Shown here: positions 1 to 12,660 of the stretch, piece after piece
How positions within the stretch are numbered: the first letter of the stretch is position 1
Layout: every line of letters starts with the position of its first letter
NCBI GenBank assembly: GCA_028564705.1
Contig: JAPXFQ010000804.1
Location: 806,001-870,000, forward strand
Source of the DNA: Apricaphanius iberus
Lineage: Eukaryota > Chordata > Actinopteri > Cyprinodontiformes > Aphaniidae
Length of the DNA stretch: 64,000 nucleotides
Direction: 5' to 3'
Position numbers and translations under genes: made by a program
Notes under the pieces: generated by a model
Told to the model about the DNA's origin: nothing
Seen by the model: only the letters and a program-made list of their open reading frames with translations
Database searches by the model: none

Positions 1-3000
1 TATAGGTAAGACTTCATTTAAATCCATTTTTAGAGGTGTGGAGGCACACGGTGGCATTTTCCGTCTACACAAGGGCTTTTCGATCTGGACACAAGCACAG
101 ACACAGTACAGCCCAATTTTTACTGTCTATAGAGTACAGCGGATAGCCTGCCTATGTCTGTTGATCATTCCAGAATCAGCCCAAGATCATTTCACCAGAA
201 CAGAGCTCTGTAGTTACTGTAATTAGTAGCATGTTGCAAGGCCAGTTTATCTACTATGGTCTTTTGGCAATTTTGAACACCAGGAGGTGTAGAGAACAAC
301 AAAACAGAGTGCTGTGTTTGTTTGGTTAAATGCATTTTTAGATTATTCTATTAGCTGTACTTCTAGTAAAAAGCTTTCCAGCTCAAAAAAATCTCCCTCT
401 CTCTGCCATTGCTATATTGCTATAAGCTGAAGTAAATTAACTGCTGACGTTTTGGAGACTGGAGTCGTTGTTAAATGGTAGAATTCATCTTTAGTCATTA
501 AAGGAACATGGGGCAGGATTTAGAAAAAAAAAAATTGCACGTCCAGTTTTTTAATGCTGTTGGGCGATGAAGTGTTATAAAACCAAAAAGAATGAGCTGC
601 CCGTATTAAATGGGCCGTATGCAGCAAATTGTGCTGCAGTAGCAAATTGTGCTGCAGTTTGGTCTGAATTTCCTGCCCTGTCCTATTGATGTGATGTCAA
701 TCGACACTATTTGCGTGTTTGACGGCTTTAAAACAGGAAGTAGATGGTCTGATTCATATGTGGTAATGGATTCTCCCAAAGCCCCCCAAAAAGTGGCAAT
801 GAGACGAAAAAGGTTTTTATCAGCGGCATCTCATGAGTCAAAACCAAAGTATGATAAAAGTCGGGCAGGTACCTGAATATATACGTATGTGATAAGCGAT
901 TGACGAAAGGCAGCTGCTTCGATTAGATCTGGGACTGAAAAAGATGCTGACGTGGCTCTGTTCCTAGTGACCAGGTAAGAAACATTATAGGTTGTGTTTA
1001 GAGCTTGATATGAAAATGATATGACCTCAACATGCAGTAGAATTAGCTCAAAACATCCAACAGCTGCTGTGTACCGCTGAATGTTTAGAGACTAGACATT
1101 TTTCAAACCGTAAGCAGGGATACTCCTTAGCAGGTTATTGTTTTTTTGTGTTTGTGTAGTAGCATAGCCGCCCGTGCTCCATCAGATTTGGTTCTCCATT
1201 GGAATGTCTGTTCTAACTGCAAAATCTACATGTGCCTACAAAATCTGTGGAGGCGTTTCTACCCACCTGGACAAATAGGAAGATTTTATTACTTTGTGGC
1301 TCGACATGATGCTTGTTTCATAATACAAATACATATACAGTGGTCTGGCAGTATATCATTCCCCTTTTTTTGAGTGAAAAGTTTGTGCAAGCTCCCCTGC
1401 CGGTGGCTGCAGTTACATGCAGCACCTGCCGCATCGCTCGTGAGTTTTGTTTCTTCATCCTGCCCCGTGCTCCTTTAACTTGAGCCTCAAAGACCAATTA
1501 ATCTGAATTTACACTAAATGAAGATGCCAAGGGGTTTATCTGCTGTAATATCTACTAAACTTTTAACAGAAAGTCAGTTGATTTTTTTTAACAAGTAAAA
1601 GTGAAAAGTCAACATAATTATGCACTATCTTTGACATTACTCAAGCTTTAAAACTGCACCCGTGTTTTGCCATTGTAATTGCCATCATGCCATCAGGAAC
1701 ATTTCAATTGTGTGTTTTGACATCCAGGTCTTGTCAACAAGTTGCTATTGGCAGTGTTTTTCTCCTTTTCTGCAGACTTTCTCAGCGGACATGTGCGCTG
1801 ATGAAAGCAGATGCCTTGGAACTCCGCTTGCTGAATTAGGAATTCCACTGCGTAAAGTGGCGGCATTGTTGAAGAAAGGTTAGAGCTGTTTCAAATTCTC
1901 CCCCGAAATGAAAAGGCTCTCTCTCTGGCGGTTGCACAAAAAGAGGGATGACATTTTGGTTGCATCAGCTGTATATCTAAAGTGTCTGCTACAAAATGCC
2001 AGAATGATCAAAGCCAAATAGGGAGGATAATACAGATAGAGAGCACCTAACCTCTCTTTGTTAGGTTATCTACCCACAGACCTTACTCAGACCTCATAAA
2101 AAGTCATTACGCCCCTCACTGACAATTCTGTGAATACCCCCCATTTAATGATAAACATTTACATGGTGACAGTGAAAGGAATTTATCGGGTCTTTACATT
2201 AGGGATTAGATTTGGTGGTTCAATTACTGTCTGTTCAAGGGCAGGATGGAGGATTGGAAACTCAGTGGGTGGAACATGAAAAGATTTCATAAGAGGAGGC
2301 AGGTGGTGCTGACACAAGACATTAAAGCTCTCTCTTTTCCTCAGGATCAGTCCCTGCATCTCACACTTCCTGTCTTTTCTTCCGGCACCTACCTCCAAAC
2401 ACACCTCCGTGACATGTCAAAGATGTGTGGATGTATCCTCTTCGAGGGGGGGGGCTGGAGAATATGAGAGTGTTGCATTTTTTTAAAGATCAGCAACGAA
2501 GAAGCTTGATCCATGACCATCTTTGTTTGTGCCCATCATTTCGGTCAGCCATGTCTACACTTAGTCTGTCTACATACACTTCTTTGTATGGTTCATTGTT
2601 CAAAGCGCATACAGGCTATCTGCTGTCTGCCCCTGATGTAGAATGAAAGCTATTATGATGAGTCACTGGAGATCGAGTCCTTCATGTCTGCCCCTCCTCT
2701 CACCCAGTTACATCCCACAAGAAGGAGTCATGAGACTGGGATTCAGTCACATACAAGGATTATTAAAGGAGCAAGATGTTCAAATGTAAACTTAAACTCT
2801 GCACCAGGCCAACAAGCAGACAGATCTGGGAACCAGGGCAAACAGAATGGATGTATTTGCTTTTCATGTGAAAATCAATAGGCCCAGACAGATGGCACTT
2901 TGTTTTCCTCACTATTTACTCCCAAGCTTCATGACAAATGTCCTAACTGCACCTTTTATGGGGTACACAGGTAAGCAACAGTAGTCCCTGCAGTTTCTTT

Positions 3001-3105
3001 CATTTTGTCTCTTTCTTTTTGGTTACTGAGACCCACACCTTGCAAAAATATTGATTCCTTAATGAATTATTACACTTTTGTGGCATGCATTTTTATTTAT
3101 TACCA
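1..3105. other. Unique non-coding DNA, no gene seen
   Basis: I see no exon with convincing splice sites, no transposon ends and no long repeat here. Open frames are short and look like chance. The only local structure I support is an 18-bp tandem duplication at 623-658. Mononucleotide runs (for example A near 523-533) are short. Confidence 0.5.
623..658. repeat. 18-bp unit duplicated in tandem
   Basis: The unit AGCAAATTGTGCTGCAGT occurs twice back to back (623-640 and 641-658) with no mismatch. It is probably a recent slippage or local duplication. No function is implied. Confidence 0.9.
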
Positions 3106-3860
3106 TTCAGATGTCGGGGATACTGCAGACAAGTTGAATCGGCTTTATTGTATTCATATAAGACCAAAATCAGACTTTTTGGCTTACACAATATAAACAC
3201 TATTATTGGTCAAATAAAATTACAAAAAAACAACACAACACTTCTCCCTAAAAAACACCATATCCGTGATAAAAGATGGTGGTGGCAGCAGCATGATGTT
3301 GGGGGAAGTATGCTTTACCAGGAAAACCAAAAGTGGTCAAACTTGTTGGGATGATGAATGGAACTAAATACAGGACAATCCTCAACGAAAACCTTTTTGA
3401 AAGTTGCAGATAGATAAAGACTTGAGACTGAGGTGGAGCTTCCCATTCTAGCAAAAACAATAAAACAAAACTAACAGCCAGCAAAAGGCTCAATTGCAAT
3501 AGTTCCAATAAAAGAACAATTATGTGATAGATTGACTGAAAGTCTAGACTGAAACAAAATGTAAAAAATATTTCTGTCCAAAGCTGGTAGAAGCATACAC
3601 CAAAAGAGTTCAAGTTGACCAGTAGAGGATGGTTCAATAGATGATTGACTTCCTGATTATAAGCCAAACTTGTTCAATAGTTGTTGTTTTTTGTAAAACA
3701 ATTGTGTTAATAATAATAATTTTCCTTCCACTTCATTATTATACACCACATTGTCTTGATAAATTAAATGAAACCCAGATAAAACAGATTGAAGGTTGTG
3801 GTTGCAACATCACACAATTTAAAACATTTAAAACCGTATTATGTTTTGTAAACCACTCAG
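3106..3860 (+). mobile_element. Tc1/mariner-like transposon remnant, 5'-truncated
   Basis: The stretch reads as the second half of a teleost Tc1-like element. It runs through the region around the second catalytic acidic residue (GACCAAAATC...CTTTTTGGC near 3163-3185), the GGTGGTGGCAGCA block near 3279-3292, and the block containing AAAGACTTGAGACTGAGG near 3416. It ends in the terminal region with GGTTGTGGTTGCAACATCAC near 3793-3812. The 5' half, with the DNA-binding part and left terminal repeat, is absent. Frameshifts and stops are scattered through it, so it cannot encode an active transposase. Family assignment is from memory of the consensus; the exact edges are uncertain by tens of bases. 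Confidence 0.8.
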
Positions 3861-6800
3861 TCAGAGCACCTTCATCCTTGTCACCATCAAAAGCCTTTCT
3901 CCAGCATCTGTTTAAAGACTCAGGTGAAATGATTCTGCTTTACAGACACTAAAGTCAGAGAACATAACTCAGCTGCTTACACATTTAGTGAAAAAGAAAA
4001 CATGCCACCAAAGATAGGTGGTGATACAAACACTAATAATGGCTTCGTGCCAACCATGTCTGGAATATCTGGTTATCTTGACATGGTTCTGGACGTTATA
4101 GTATAGATAACCAACAGATTCCCTGTCACTCCTTACTGATTCTTACCTACCAAATAAGGGGATTTTAATGCATGCAGGCTCGGAAACCGATTAAAAATAT
4201 ATATCTGTGTCAATGCCATGACATTTCAAAGATTCTACAATCCTTCTAAAATGAACACCAGCACTCTCGTCTGATAAATTCTGACAAATTACTCTTACTG
4301 GAACCTGTGCCAAAAGAGACTACTTTATGTTGGGTTTTTTTCACTTGTCTTGTCTTAAATAGTACAAACTGTTGCACTTGAAATGAAATGAAAACAATCC
4401 ACACAGGACTCAAACTCAGGTCTGCGCTGCAAAATCTGTGGGTTTTAATAGGGCCTCATGTGGAATCAGGTTTTCCCTCCCTTGCTCCAAAATATATTTT
4501 TAGTCAGTCAGTAGTTCTTCTGCAAGTACACTGCAGATGGCAAGTTCTTCTGACTTAACGTTGTTTTTTTTGTTGTTTTTTTGGGGGGTATTTTTGGCTG
4601 TCTTTGGTTTTTGATAAAATCGTGATTCAAGTCCACAGACAGATGGCTGGTCACCAAAATCTATAGCTTTTCATTTTTCTTTCAGTGTTTTGTAGAGAAA
4701 GTGTTCTGCAAAAAAAAAAAAAAATTATAGGGGCTGGCTGGGTGGGGGCTGAAAGTCGGCATTCCAGCCCGACCGAAATGGAAGACAGGTTGTACAGAGC
4801 GTGGGTTGAGGTGTGGGTGTTGCAGTGCAGGGTTGTAGCAGCACAAAGAGCAAAGATCAGTTCCTGATTCCACAGTCCTTAGCTCACCTCCTTTACGCCT
4901 GCTGCTAGCCACTCCTTTTCTCCTTCACACCCTCCTTTTCCTTCTCCTCCCACTCCCTGTCTCCACTATGTCTCTCCATCTGAGGTGTTAACTCCTTGTC
5001 GAGCAGTTCCAGCGTTGTTGGCATCGATGTCAGCTTTAACAAAGCTTGGGCTGGGGTGAGAGGCAGGCATGCAGCTCTTTACTGGAATTGAAGGTGGGCA
5101 TGCCAGTAAGGTTCGAAATGAGTCACTCCAGAAATGTTGTTATCCATTTGCAACAACCTTATAATCTTCACGGCTGTTAATTTTGCCCTGCCATGACGGA
5201 CACACATGGTTACAGCAGTGGAGACAAGCATTACTGACTGAGGAGGGGCACTGGATGGATCATGTTTGTATTTAGCCTAAAAATGCTGGGTTTAGTCAAG
5301 CTCCTCTAAATCATGTCGGCTCTATGAGCAATATAAACAGCAGATTAGGGATAATCTGCAACAGTCGTCTCACTGAATAACCTAGACTACTCCACAAATA
5401 AAACCATTAAAGCAAATTATGGCATCATGCATTAAACCAGACTGACAGGTGAATACAAGAATAGAACAAGTACAGGGAACAGTGACATGAATGGTTTGCT
5501 ATTGGGAGAGAGATTTAGCATCCTAATATGGACTGTTTGAGGTGAGGAAGTGGATGAGCTGGGAGTATCTTGCACGATAGGGTACCTGGGATGGACTGGC
5601 TAGAGCTTGGCAGGCACTGATAACTTCGTCCTCCAGTGACTTTCCACACTGCTCACAAGGACAGTGTGTATGCGTTTGAGCGGACGTGACATTACTCAAC
5701 ACACAATAGACCGTGACATTTGAATGTGCTGACTGTCAGTTGGTAAGTAACGCTTGGGTGATGCTTATGCTGTGGAAAGAGATAACCTTATGATAAATGA
5801 GATGGTAAGGTCCCGTCTAGTAGTGTACTTCTTTAGCCTCATCAGCTGCATTTATCTGCCACCTCTGTTACTTTTTACTACCATGCACATTTTGCTTTTA
5901 ATGAAAAAAACACACATTACATGGCGGCATATTGTCATATTTCTGGAAGAGCTATAAAAAGACCCACTTGGCTGCATTTATTTATCAATGAATGCCGGAC
6001 TGTGCATTCCCTGCTTTCACGCTGAAGGATCAGACAGTACATGATTAAGGGTGCTATTACAGTTTGGCAGCTCTTGACTTTAGTCTGTAACCTCCTCTGG
6101 CATAATGTACTCTAATGTGTTTGAATTCCATTTGAACTTTCAGCTTACCCACTGTCCCTAGCACATCAATGAAAAATGTCTGCCATTAGAGAGCATGTGT
6201 GTAATTAGTGGAGAAAGAATCAGGGGGTAATAGATTATTCAGATATAAAGCGTGGCACTCATGTTGCCCGGCATTTTCTTCCATTCATTCTGTTTTTATT
6301 ACGTTTTCTTTTGCATTCATCTTCTGTGTGTGTGGGAGGAAGCCCAGGTTTGTCTATCTATGTGTGATTCTGTGCCTCTGGGTTTTCTACATTGTAGTCC
6401 ATGCACATAATAGAAGATGTCAATGTAAACACAACTAGTCAGAGCAAAGGAATGTGTGAGGCAGGCAAAAACCCTGGAGACAAAGTCCAAAGTACGGAGG
6501 GAGGGTTGAAAAAATGGAGAAAGATGGAACAGACTGTAACAAAGAGGGTGAAGAGAATATTGGGTGCAATGGGGAGAAGAATGAAGTTTGACATGAGCTG
6601 AGAAGCTAGGGGGAAAAAACAAAATAAAACAGGCCCTGGGGTTTGAATAGAGAAGAGACAACAAAATCAGTAATTAAGAACAGAAACAAAAATATGATAA
6701 GGTGAAGACGGAGGAGGAACACTCTCTAGCCCTAACTACTAGAGAGGCACTGACGACTCAGGTGCTGACCAGAATCTTATGGTTTTTGGTTCATTGAGGC

Positions 6801-9317
6801 CTAACTTGGCTGGTCAGAAACAAACCAAAAAATCTGCTTTTTTTCAGTCAGAGAACCTGAGGTACTAAGCAAACCAGGTTGTGCAGATTGTGAGGAAGGA
6901 AGACTGAGTGTTAGATGTTTTCAGCATAAATAAAGTATTTAAACCTAACTGTCTATATGTGTTTGGGGTTCATTCAGTCGGCCAGATAACATTAGAGAGC
7001 AATACTTTCAGGCAGTAACAGGAGGGCTGAATGGCATCCAGCATATTTTTTGTAAACCCACACAGCTACTAAGGCATTGTGGGTTGCCCTACTGGAGATG
7101 GACCCACCCACTTGCACTGGGGTACAGACTAATGACAGCTTCACACTGTGTATTTTTCGGCCATCTTTCATGCCACATTGTGTGAGCTCCACCGAGCTCA
7201 AGAGTGGTGTCACAATGAATGGCCTGAGATTTTAGTGGTTCAAACTGCATGATGTGTTGCTCTAGCAGGATGGGGCAACAACCCAGACCGAGGTCATAGA
7301 ATTTTTGACACTGCCTGAAGACTGCCGAATTCTGGTTTTGGTCGTAAAGCTCTAAATAAGCTGCTGGGGAACATATTGCACTGCATGGCCACAGATCTGC
7401 AAATCCCATGCACGCACACCATTTCTGATTGTTTTAATAATGAAAGACAAGATCTACGACACCCAAAATTGCAGACTGTGATCCCAGCTTAATTGATTCA
7501 TATTGATACCAGCTTGTTTAATTAAGACCTGTCCAAAATTACTATGGCACATCAAAATGAAAACATCATGCTGTGCCTGCCACACAGTGGGGTGATATTT
7601 CCTCTACACGTTATATCATAATTTATGAGCACTCATAGCAAGATGCTAGCAAAAAAACCAACATGATTTTCTAAAGATTTATTTAATATAGTTTATAAAA
7701 ATGTTAAAATTGAACAAAATTTGGTATATGTCAAGACTGCACAGAACTGTAAAATAACCAACAAAATTCCATTTGTTTACAAAATGTGACTCCAAGGGGA
7801 CAATGTTAATGCAAATGGGTGGTAGTTGCCATCCAGCATTGCGGAGCAGAACACACTTAATAAGAAATTTGATTTTTTTTTTGAGTGACATAAACTGGGA
7901 CCTGACCCTTAACTCTGGCAAAGCCATTAGTCCGATTTCTGCTAAAACCTCGATTTAGATGTGCATGTAAACAACCTGATTGTTGCACTGGCTGCAGAGG
8001 ACTGATGCAATGTTGAAGGGTATCTTTCTATTCCTAAGGCATGGATAAAGACAGAAAGAGAATAAGGGAGGTTTTGGGGTAGATTACTCATTTGTAGTAG
8101 CCATGAGAAACTTCAAAGGACTTTAGGAGGCCTTGAAAGAGAGACGGGTCAGAGTTCTATTCTCCAAAAAGAGGTTATAGAAGCCTGCAACTCTGGTTCC
8201 CGGTGCTGTTGAAACTAATTTAGCCAGCGGGCCCTGGAGGCTCCCCAGAGGGGCCAAGGCTGTAACCAGAGGAGCTGTGAGTGACAAAGTGCAGGAAACT
8301 GCATCCAGAGACAGGATGAAATACACATCACGTAGAATATTTTACCAGCCAGCACATACATATACTTGCAGATGTGTCATAAACACTGCTTCTGTTAAGA
8401 TGGGAATGTGTAAGATCATACATATTAATATAAACAGATGTTATATTTCTCAAGGGAAACAGTTGTGAATATTACAACAAGGTCAGAAAATACGAGTTAT
8501 TTCCTATGCCGTGTTTTATGTTGATGCTCTAAATCAAATGAGATAACTTTTTACAAAAGAAAAAGCAGAAGGAACAAGTTCAATTACACATAGGTTTACT
8601 GCTCACAGTCAGAGAAACTAGATTTTTTTTGTCTAAGCAATTACTTTTTACAGTCCCTCACAGTAAATTCCCTCATTGCTGACACATATGGAATTACTGT
8701 ACCAACTCAGAACCACCCAAAATGACAGAAGACTGTAAAATACAAGTAGTCTCCTGTGAAAGGAGACACTGTGGTGATGAAGCTTCAGCTCCTGGTGTGT
8801 GTCATTGAATATGTTGAATGTCAACTGAGGAGACCATGTAAAGTCAGAAAGACGATTTACCAGTACCAATTTAGAGTTCAACAGAGGGTAAACGCCTGCT
8901 GGTATTGTGTCAAAAGGGAAAAAGCTCAAGAGGTAAAAATACTTTTGCACTGCACATCTCTTTTTCCTAACTAAACGTTGGAAAGATTACCAGATACCTT
9001 GTGATTGTTGTATGAGAGATTTGGGTTTAGAAATGTGATACAAGAGGTCACAAAAAACAAATGCTGTATGATGTTTAAAAAAAAATTATCATCCTTGTGG
9101 GCAGAAAAGATACAGTGGGCGTCCAAAGTTTTGTGGAAAGAGAACACAAGAAGTGCAATTAGAAGCTACAGGTGGGTGCTTCTCAATGCATGCTTGAAGT
9201 TGTGCTTGTCTTAGCAAGATCATTTGACTTTTGCATGCAAATTTACATTTGTGTCTTCTCACATTGTTCTCTTGTTTTCACTTCAACTAACAGGAGGTTA
9301 ACTGTGTACACGACCCT
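3861..9317. other. Non-coding DNA, no gene or mobile element recognised
   Basis: This is a long AT-rich stretch with occasional GC-richer patches (about 4735-5060 and 7080-7400) and a poly-A run at 4709-4723. I found no splice-bounded exon, no terminal inverted repeats and no recognisable LINE or SINE in it. Confidence 0.45.
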
Positions 9318-9475
9318 GGACAGACCTTAGAAAAACTTGCTGCATCATTCCCAAGACTCATGGCTGCACTAGCTCAAAACATTGCTTCTTCTCAATACTT
9401 AGCAAGAGTCTAAATACTTATGATAATGTGATATTTGTATTTCTTTTTAATACATTTGAAAAGTTTCTATATGTA
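9318..9475 (+). mobile_element. Tc1-like 3' end
   Basis: The run CATTCCCAAGACTCATGGCTG near 9349, followed by a decayed TACTTAGCAAGAGTCTAAATACTTATG and an AT-rich tail, follows the final codons and 3' untranslated end of a teleost Tc1 transposase gene of a different subfamily from the copy at 3.1 kb. Only the last ~150 bases survive. Confidence 0.65.
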
Positions 9476-9676
9476 TATACATAATTTATATATATTGTTT
9501 TAAATAGCATTTTAACAACCATCCTTTCAGCTTTATGGATGTGAAATTTGATGTATAGAATAACAAAGATTGTAATGTTCATTGTAAAATGCTCATATCT
9601 GACATCAATATATTAATAGGTCAAAAGAAAAGAAATAAAAGAAACGTACTGATAAAGAGACAAAGGGAGGTTTTAA

Positions 9677-10665
9677 AGGGCCTATGTCATGCAAAATCAA
9701 GTTTTTGGAGTTTTCAACCATATGGTAGTGCAATTTTCTCATAAACAACCCCACCAGAGATGTTTTTAGCTTAATTCACACATGTCTGAGTAATCCTCCT
9801 GAATTCTGTCTCTGAGCAGCTGCCCCTCCCTCTCCTAGAAATCGACTGAGTGTTCAACTAGTGACATCACTAGTTGGAAGTTGAGAGCCAAAGGTGTCTG
9901 CACCGCCCCTGCAGACAGAGAGGCTTACCTGTGATAGAGTTCAAAGACACCTTCCTCCTTCTCAAAGTTCGTGACTGCTTCGTTATTTGGCAGCTTAAAA
10001 CACTTTGTTTTGTTATTTTTTTACTTTCTCTGTGAAAACGCCTGTTTAGCTGCATGGATTACAGGGTTTTATTCTACATTCCTAAAGAACAGCATCTGGA
10101 TCAAAGAAAAAAAGACACCTGATGGACAGAGAAGTAAGTAGCTACATCCTAATCCTAATGTGGGTTAGCCATTTATCAAGCTTCTTATGTGATATTATAA
10201 CAGCCTTGTGTGGTTAATTAATTGATCTGTAGCATCTCAGAATGTTTAGTAAATGGGTGCAAACAACACCCACGGCTTTTTTATATACTGGGCTGGAAAG
10301 ATTTGCTTAGTGGACTCAACTATGTTGGTTTGGGCTCTGTCTAAAGCCTGGAGATTTATCAACGGTGGCATGTCGTGATTTTCAAATTCTTTGTCAGAAT
10401 ACTATTTGAGATTAAGCTCAGTACTGTTTGTCTCAGTGTGATCTGCTCCCAAGCAGGGGGAGCGGGGGAGCGTAGCATTGTGTTGGGGTGCAGGAGGCGG
10501 GTTATTAGAGAAACAAGCCGTTTCACTTTGTGGTCCAACATTAACTACTGGATACAAGTTAAATTTCTGGACAAATTAATACTGTATAATACCAACGGTA
10601 ACATTTTATCATATTTATGTCTATCCCAGAAGTTGAAAGCTGTAAAATAGCATGATATAGTCCCT
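9677..10665. mobile_element. TTAA-flanked DNA transposon, non-autonomous
   Basis: The left end AGGGCCTATGTCATGC (from 9677) and the right end (reverse complement AGGGACTATATCATGC, ending 10665) form an imperfect terminal inverted repeat. Both are immediately flanked by TTAA (9673-9676 and 10666-10669). TTAA target duplications are typical of piggyBac and Kolobok elements; the sequence alone does not choose between them. The 989-bp interior has no long open frame, so the copy is non-autonomous. Orientation is not defined. Confidence 0.75.
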
Positions 10666-11264
10666 TTAAAGATACATTGCTACAAATATCCTCAAGTAAA
10701 ATTTATTTTTATCAGAAAACTTATTAAACTTCATTCTAAATTATTATGACTCTTTTCCTCATTTGGGCCAGTTAAATTTAAAAATGTCAAAATGTGTGAT
10801 AGGATTGCTGACAAAATAAATATAACAGGAAGGGAACTCTTGCTGCTAGATAGACACATGATCAGACAGCAACGTCATCTGGCAGACAACTCCAATTTTT
10901 TTGTAAAGATCTGCAAAAAAAAAGAAGTTACTACAAAGGTACAATACATAATTGCTAAAGGAATAGTCTGTTTGATTCTGCTTGTTTACATTTCTTTCAT
11001 TTATTTGATGTTTGTGTAGAGATAAGTGTTACATTTTAACAACGACCATTTACCACAGCATTTACACCATAAACTACTTTACAAAATAATTGAAAACACA
11101 AGGGATGTGAAAAAGATACAATTCATTAAGACAAGCCAAGGGAAGGCATAACTTCATGGATAAGTCTGGCAAATGACCACCTTTCGATTCCCCTTACCAC
11201 AACTAAAACCATATATTTGCATATGCTGTATAAAAGAAACTGGGTTGGTCTGGTGCCCGTCTCT

Positions 11265-11460
11265 GCAATCATTTGGTGAGTGGCGGACTACACCCTGGAC
11301 AAGTCTCCAGTCCATCACATGTCAACATAGAGACACACATCCATGCACACAAACAAACATGCACACACACACACACACGAACACCCCCCCCCCCAACACA
11401 CACACACACACACAAACACATAAACGTAAGGTCAGTTTAGATAGACCAATTAACCTGGAA
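11265..11460 (-). mobile_element. SINE fragment interrupted by CA repeat
   Basis: The blocks TGGACAAGTCTCCAGTCCATC (about 11298-11318) and AGATAGACCAATTAACCTGG (about 11439-11458) are the reverse-complement body of the tRNA-derived SINE seen complete at 28.9 kb. The middle is replaced by an expanded CA/C tract, and both ends of the SINE are missing. Confidence 0.6.
11361..11416. repeat. (CA)n with embedded poly-C
   Basis: Two CA runs are separated by an 11-base C run at about 11385-11395. The tract has expanded inside a decayed SINE. Confidence 0.9.
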
Positions 11461-11589
11461 ATATAATTTACTTAATTTAATCAATCGGGACACGCTGACC
11501 TGATTTTATTAATGATGACGCAAAATAAACAGGGTTGCAACTACATGCTTAATTAGAAAAATAGAAATGCTAAAATAAATTATTATGGT

Positions 11590-12660
11590 GGTGGGTACAG
11601 GAGGTAAGTACTTCATCTTAATATGGTTTCCAAATGAGATGCAAAATTTGCTCTCATCAGAAAAGAGAACTTTGGAACACTGACCTAAGTTTCCCAGGAG
11701 TGGCTTGACAAGAGAAATACAGCATTTGAAGCCCATGTCAAGTATCCGTTTGCGTGGTGGCTCTTGATGCACTAACTCCAGCCTCAGTCCACTCCTTGTG
11801 AAGGTCCCCAACATTTTTGAATGGCCTTTTCCTGACTATCCTCTCCAGGCTATAGTAACTCCTGTTGCTTCCACAGTTTTCCCTTCCACTTTACTTTCTA
11901 CTATTGCACTTTGATACATCACTCTGGGAAAATTCAATTTATTTTGCAAATATCCGTTAAGGCTTTCCCTCCTTATGGAGGGGGGTCAATATTGTTTTTT
12001 ATAAGCTGTAAGGTATAATCATCAAAATATATAAGGCTTTGAAGTAATCACTTTGCACGTAATGAGTCTATCCGTGCATCCGAATACCCCTACTACGTCT
12101 ACTACGTAGTAGGCGTAAAGCAGTATGTGAGCGATGTAGTAAATCCGAATCTCCAGTATGGATCAGAGTAGTTGGCATAAAGTTCCCGGATCTGTACTAT
12201 CACCACAGTAAGCAGCAAGTGTACGCTACACTATCCCACAATGCAGCAGAAGCCCCAAAATCATAGAAAAAGAGTGACCTCGGCTACCGAAGAACTATCA
12301 GACACTGACACCGCCACAATTTCGGCATACAAACGTAAAAGTGTAGCAATGTTACTGAGTAGTTTAATTGTTTTTTGACAACTGATAAAACATTTAACGG
12401 GACCACAGGCGATGTAACGTAACATAAACATCCCGGTAAAATGGTGGAGCAGTAAGTCCAATTTCATGCCTATAACTCGCTCATTTGCAACACAGTATGT
12501 ACTGTATCAGCGGAAAAGTAGTAGTTACTACGTAGCATGTAGTATATACTAAAGATTCGGATGCAGGGCCAACCATATATTTGTTTCACATTTTAGGTTG
12601 AATTATTGACATACACAAACTTTTGCATGACATTTTGATTTTTAGAGTTTCACCTGTACA
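11590..12660 (-). mobile_element. Tc1/mariner-like remnant split by a MITE
   Basis: In reverse orientation the DNA matches a teleost Tc1-like transposase. Recognisable blocks are CCAAATGAGATGCAAAATTTG near 11630, TTTGCGTGGTGGCTCTTGATG near 11748 and CCAGCCTCAGTCCACTCCTTG near 11780. The AT-rich terminal segment (…TTTGCACGTAATGAGTCTAT) stops at about 12070. It resumes after 12565 with GTTTCACATTTTAGGTTGAATT and reaches the terminal GTTTCACCTGTACA at about 12660. The open frame at 11509-11814 (minus) is a remnant of the transposase N-terminal half. A deletion in the middle of the first domain is also visible. Confidence 0.8.
12075..12565. mobile_element. 491-bp MITE with TGCATCCGAAT ends
   Basis: The segment starts TGCATCCGAAT (12075-12085) and ends with its exact reverse complement ATTCGGATGCA (12555-12565). 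Inside each end are partial inverted copies of a CTACTACGTAGTAG-type palindrome (perfect 14-mer near 12099). It sits inside the Tc1 remnant, so it inserted later. I could not find a clear target-site duplication, so the family is open; hAT-like or another TIR class are both possible. Confidence 0.7.

Noticed and set aside
3248..3667. 139-codon minus-strand open frame
   Set aside because: It runs antisense through the Tc1 remnant; the sense strand explains the sequence.
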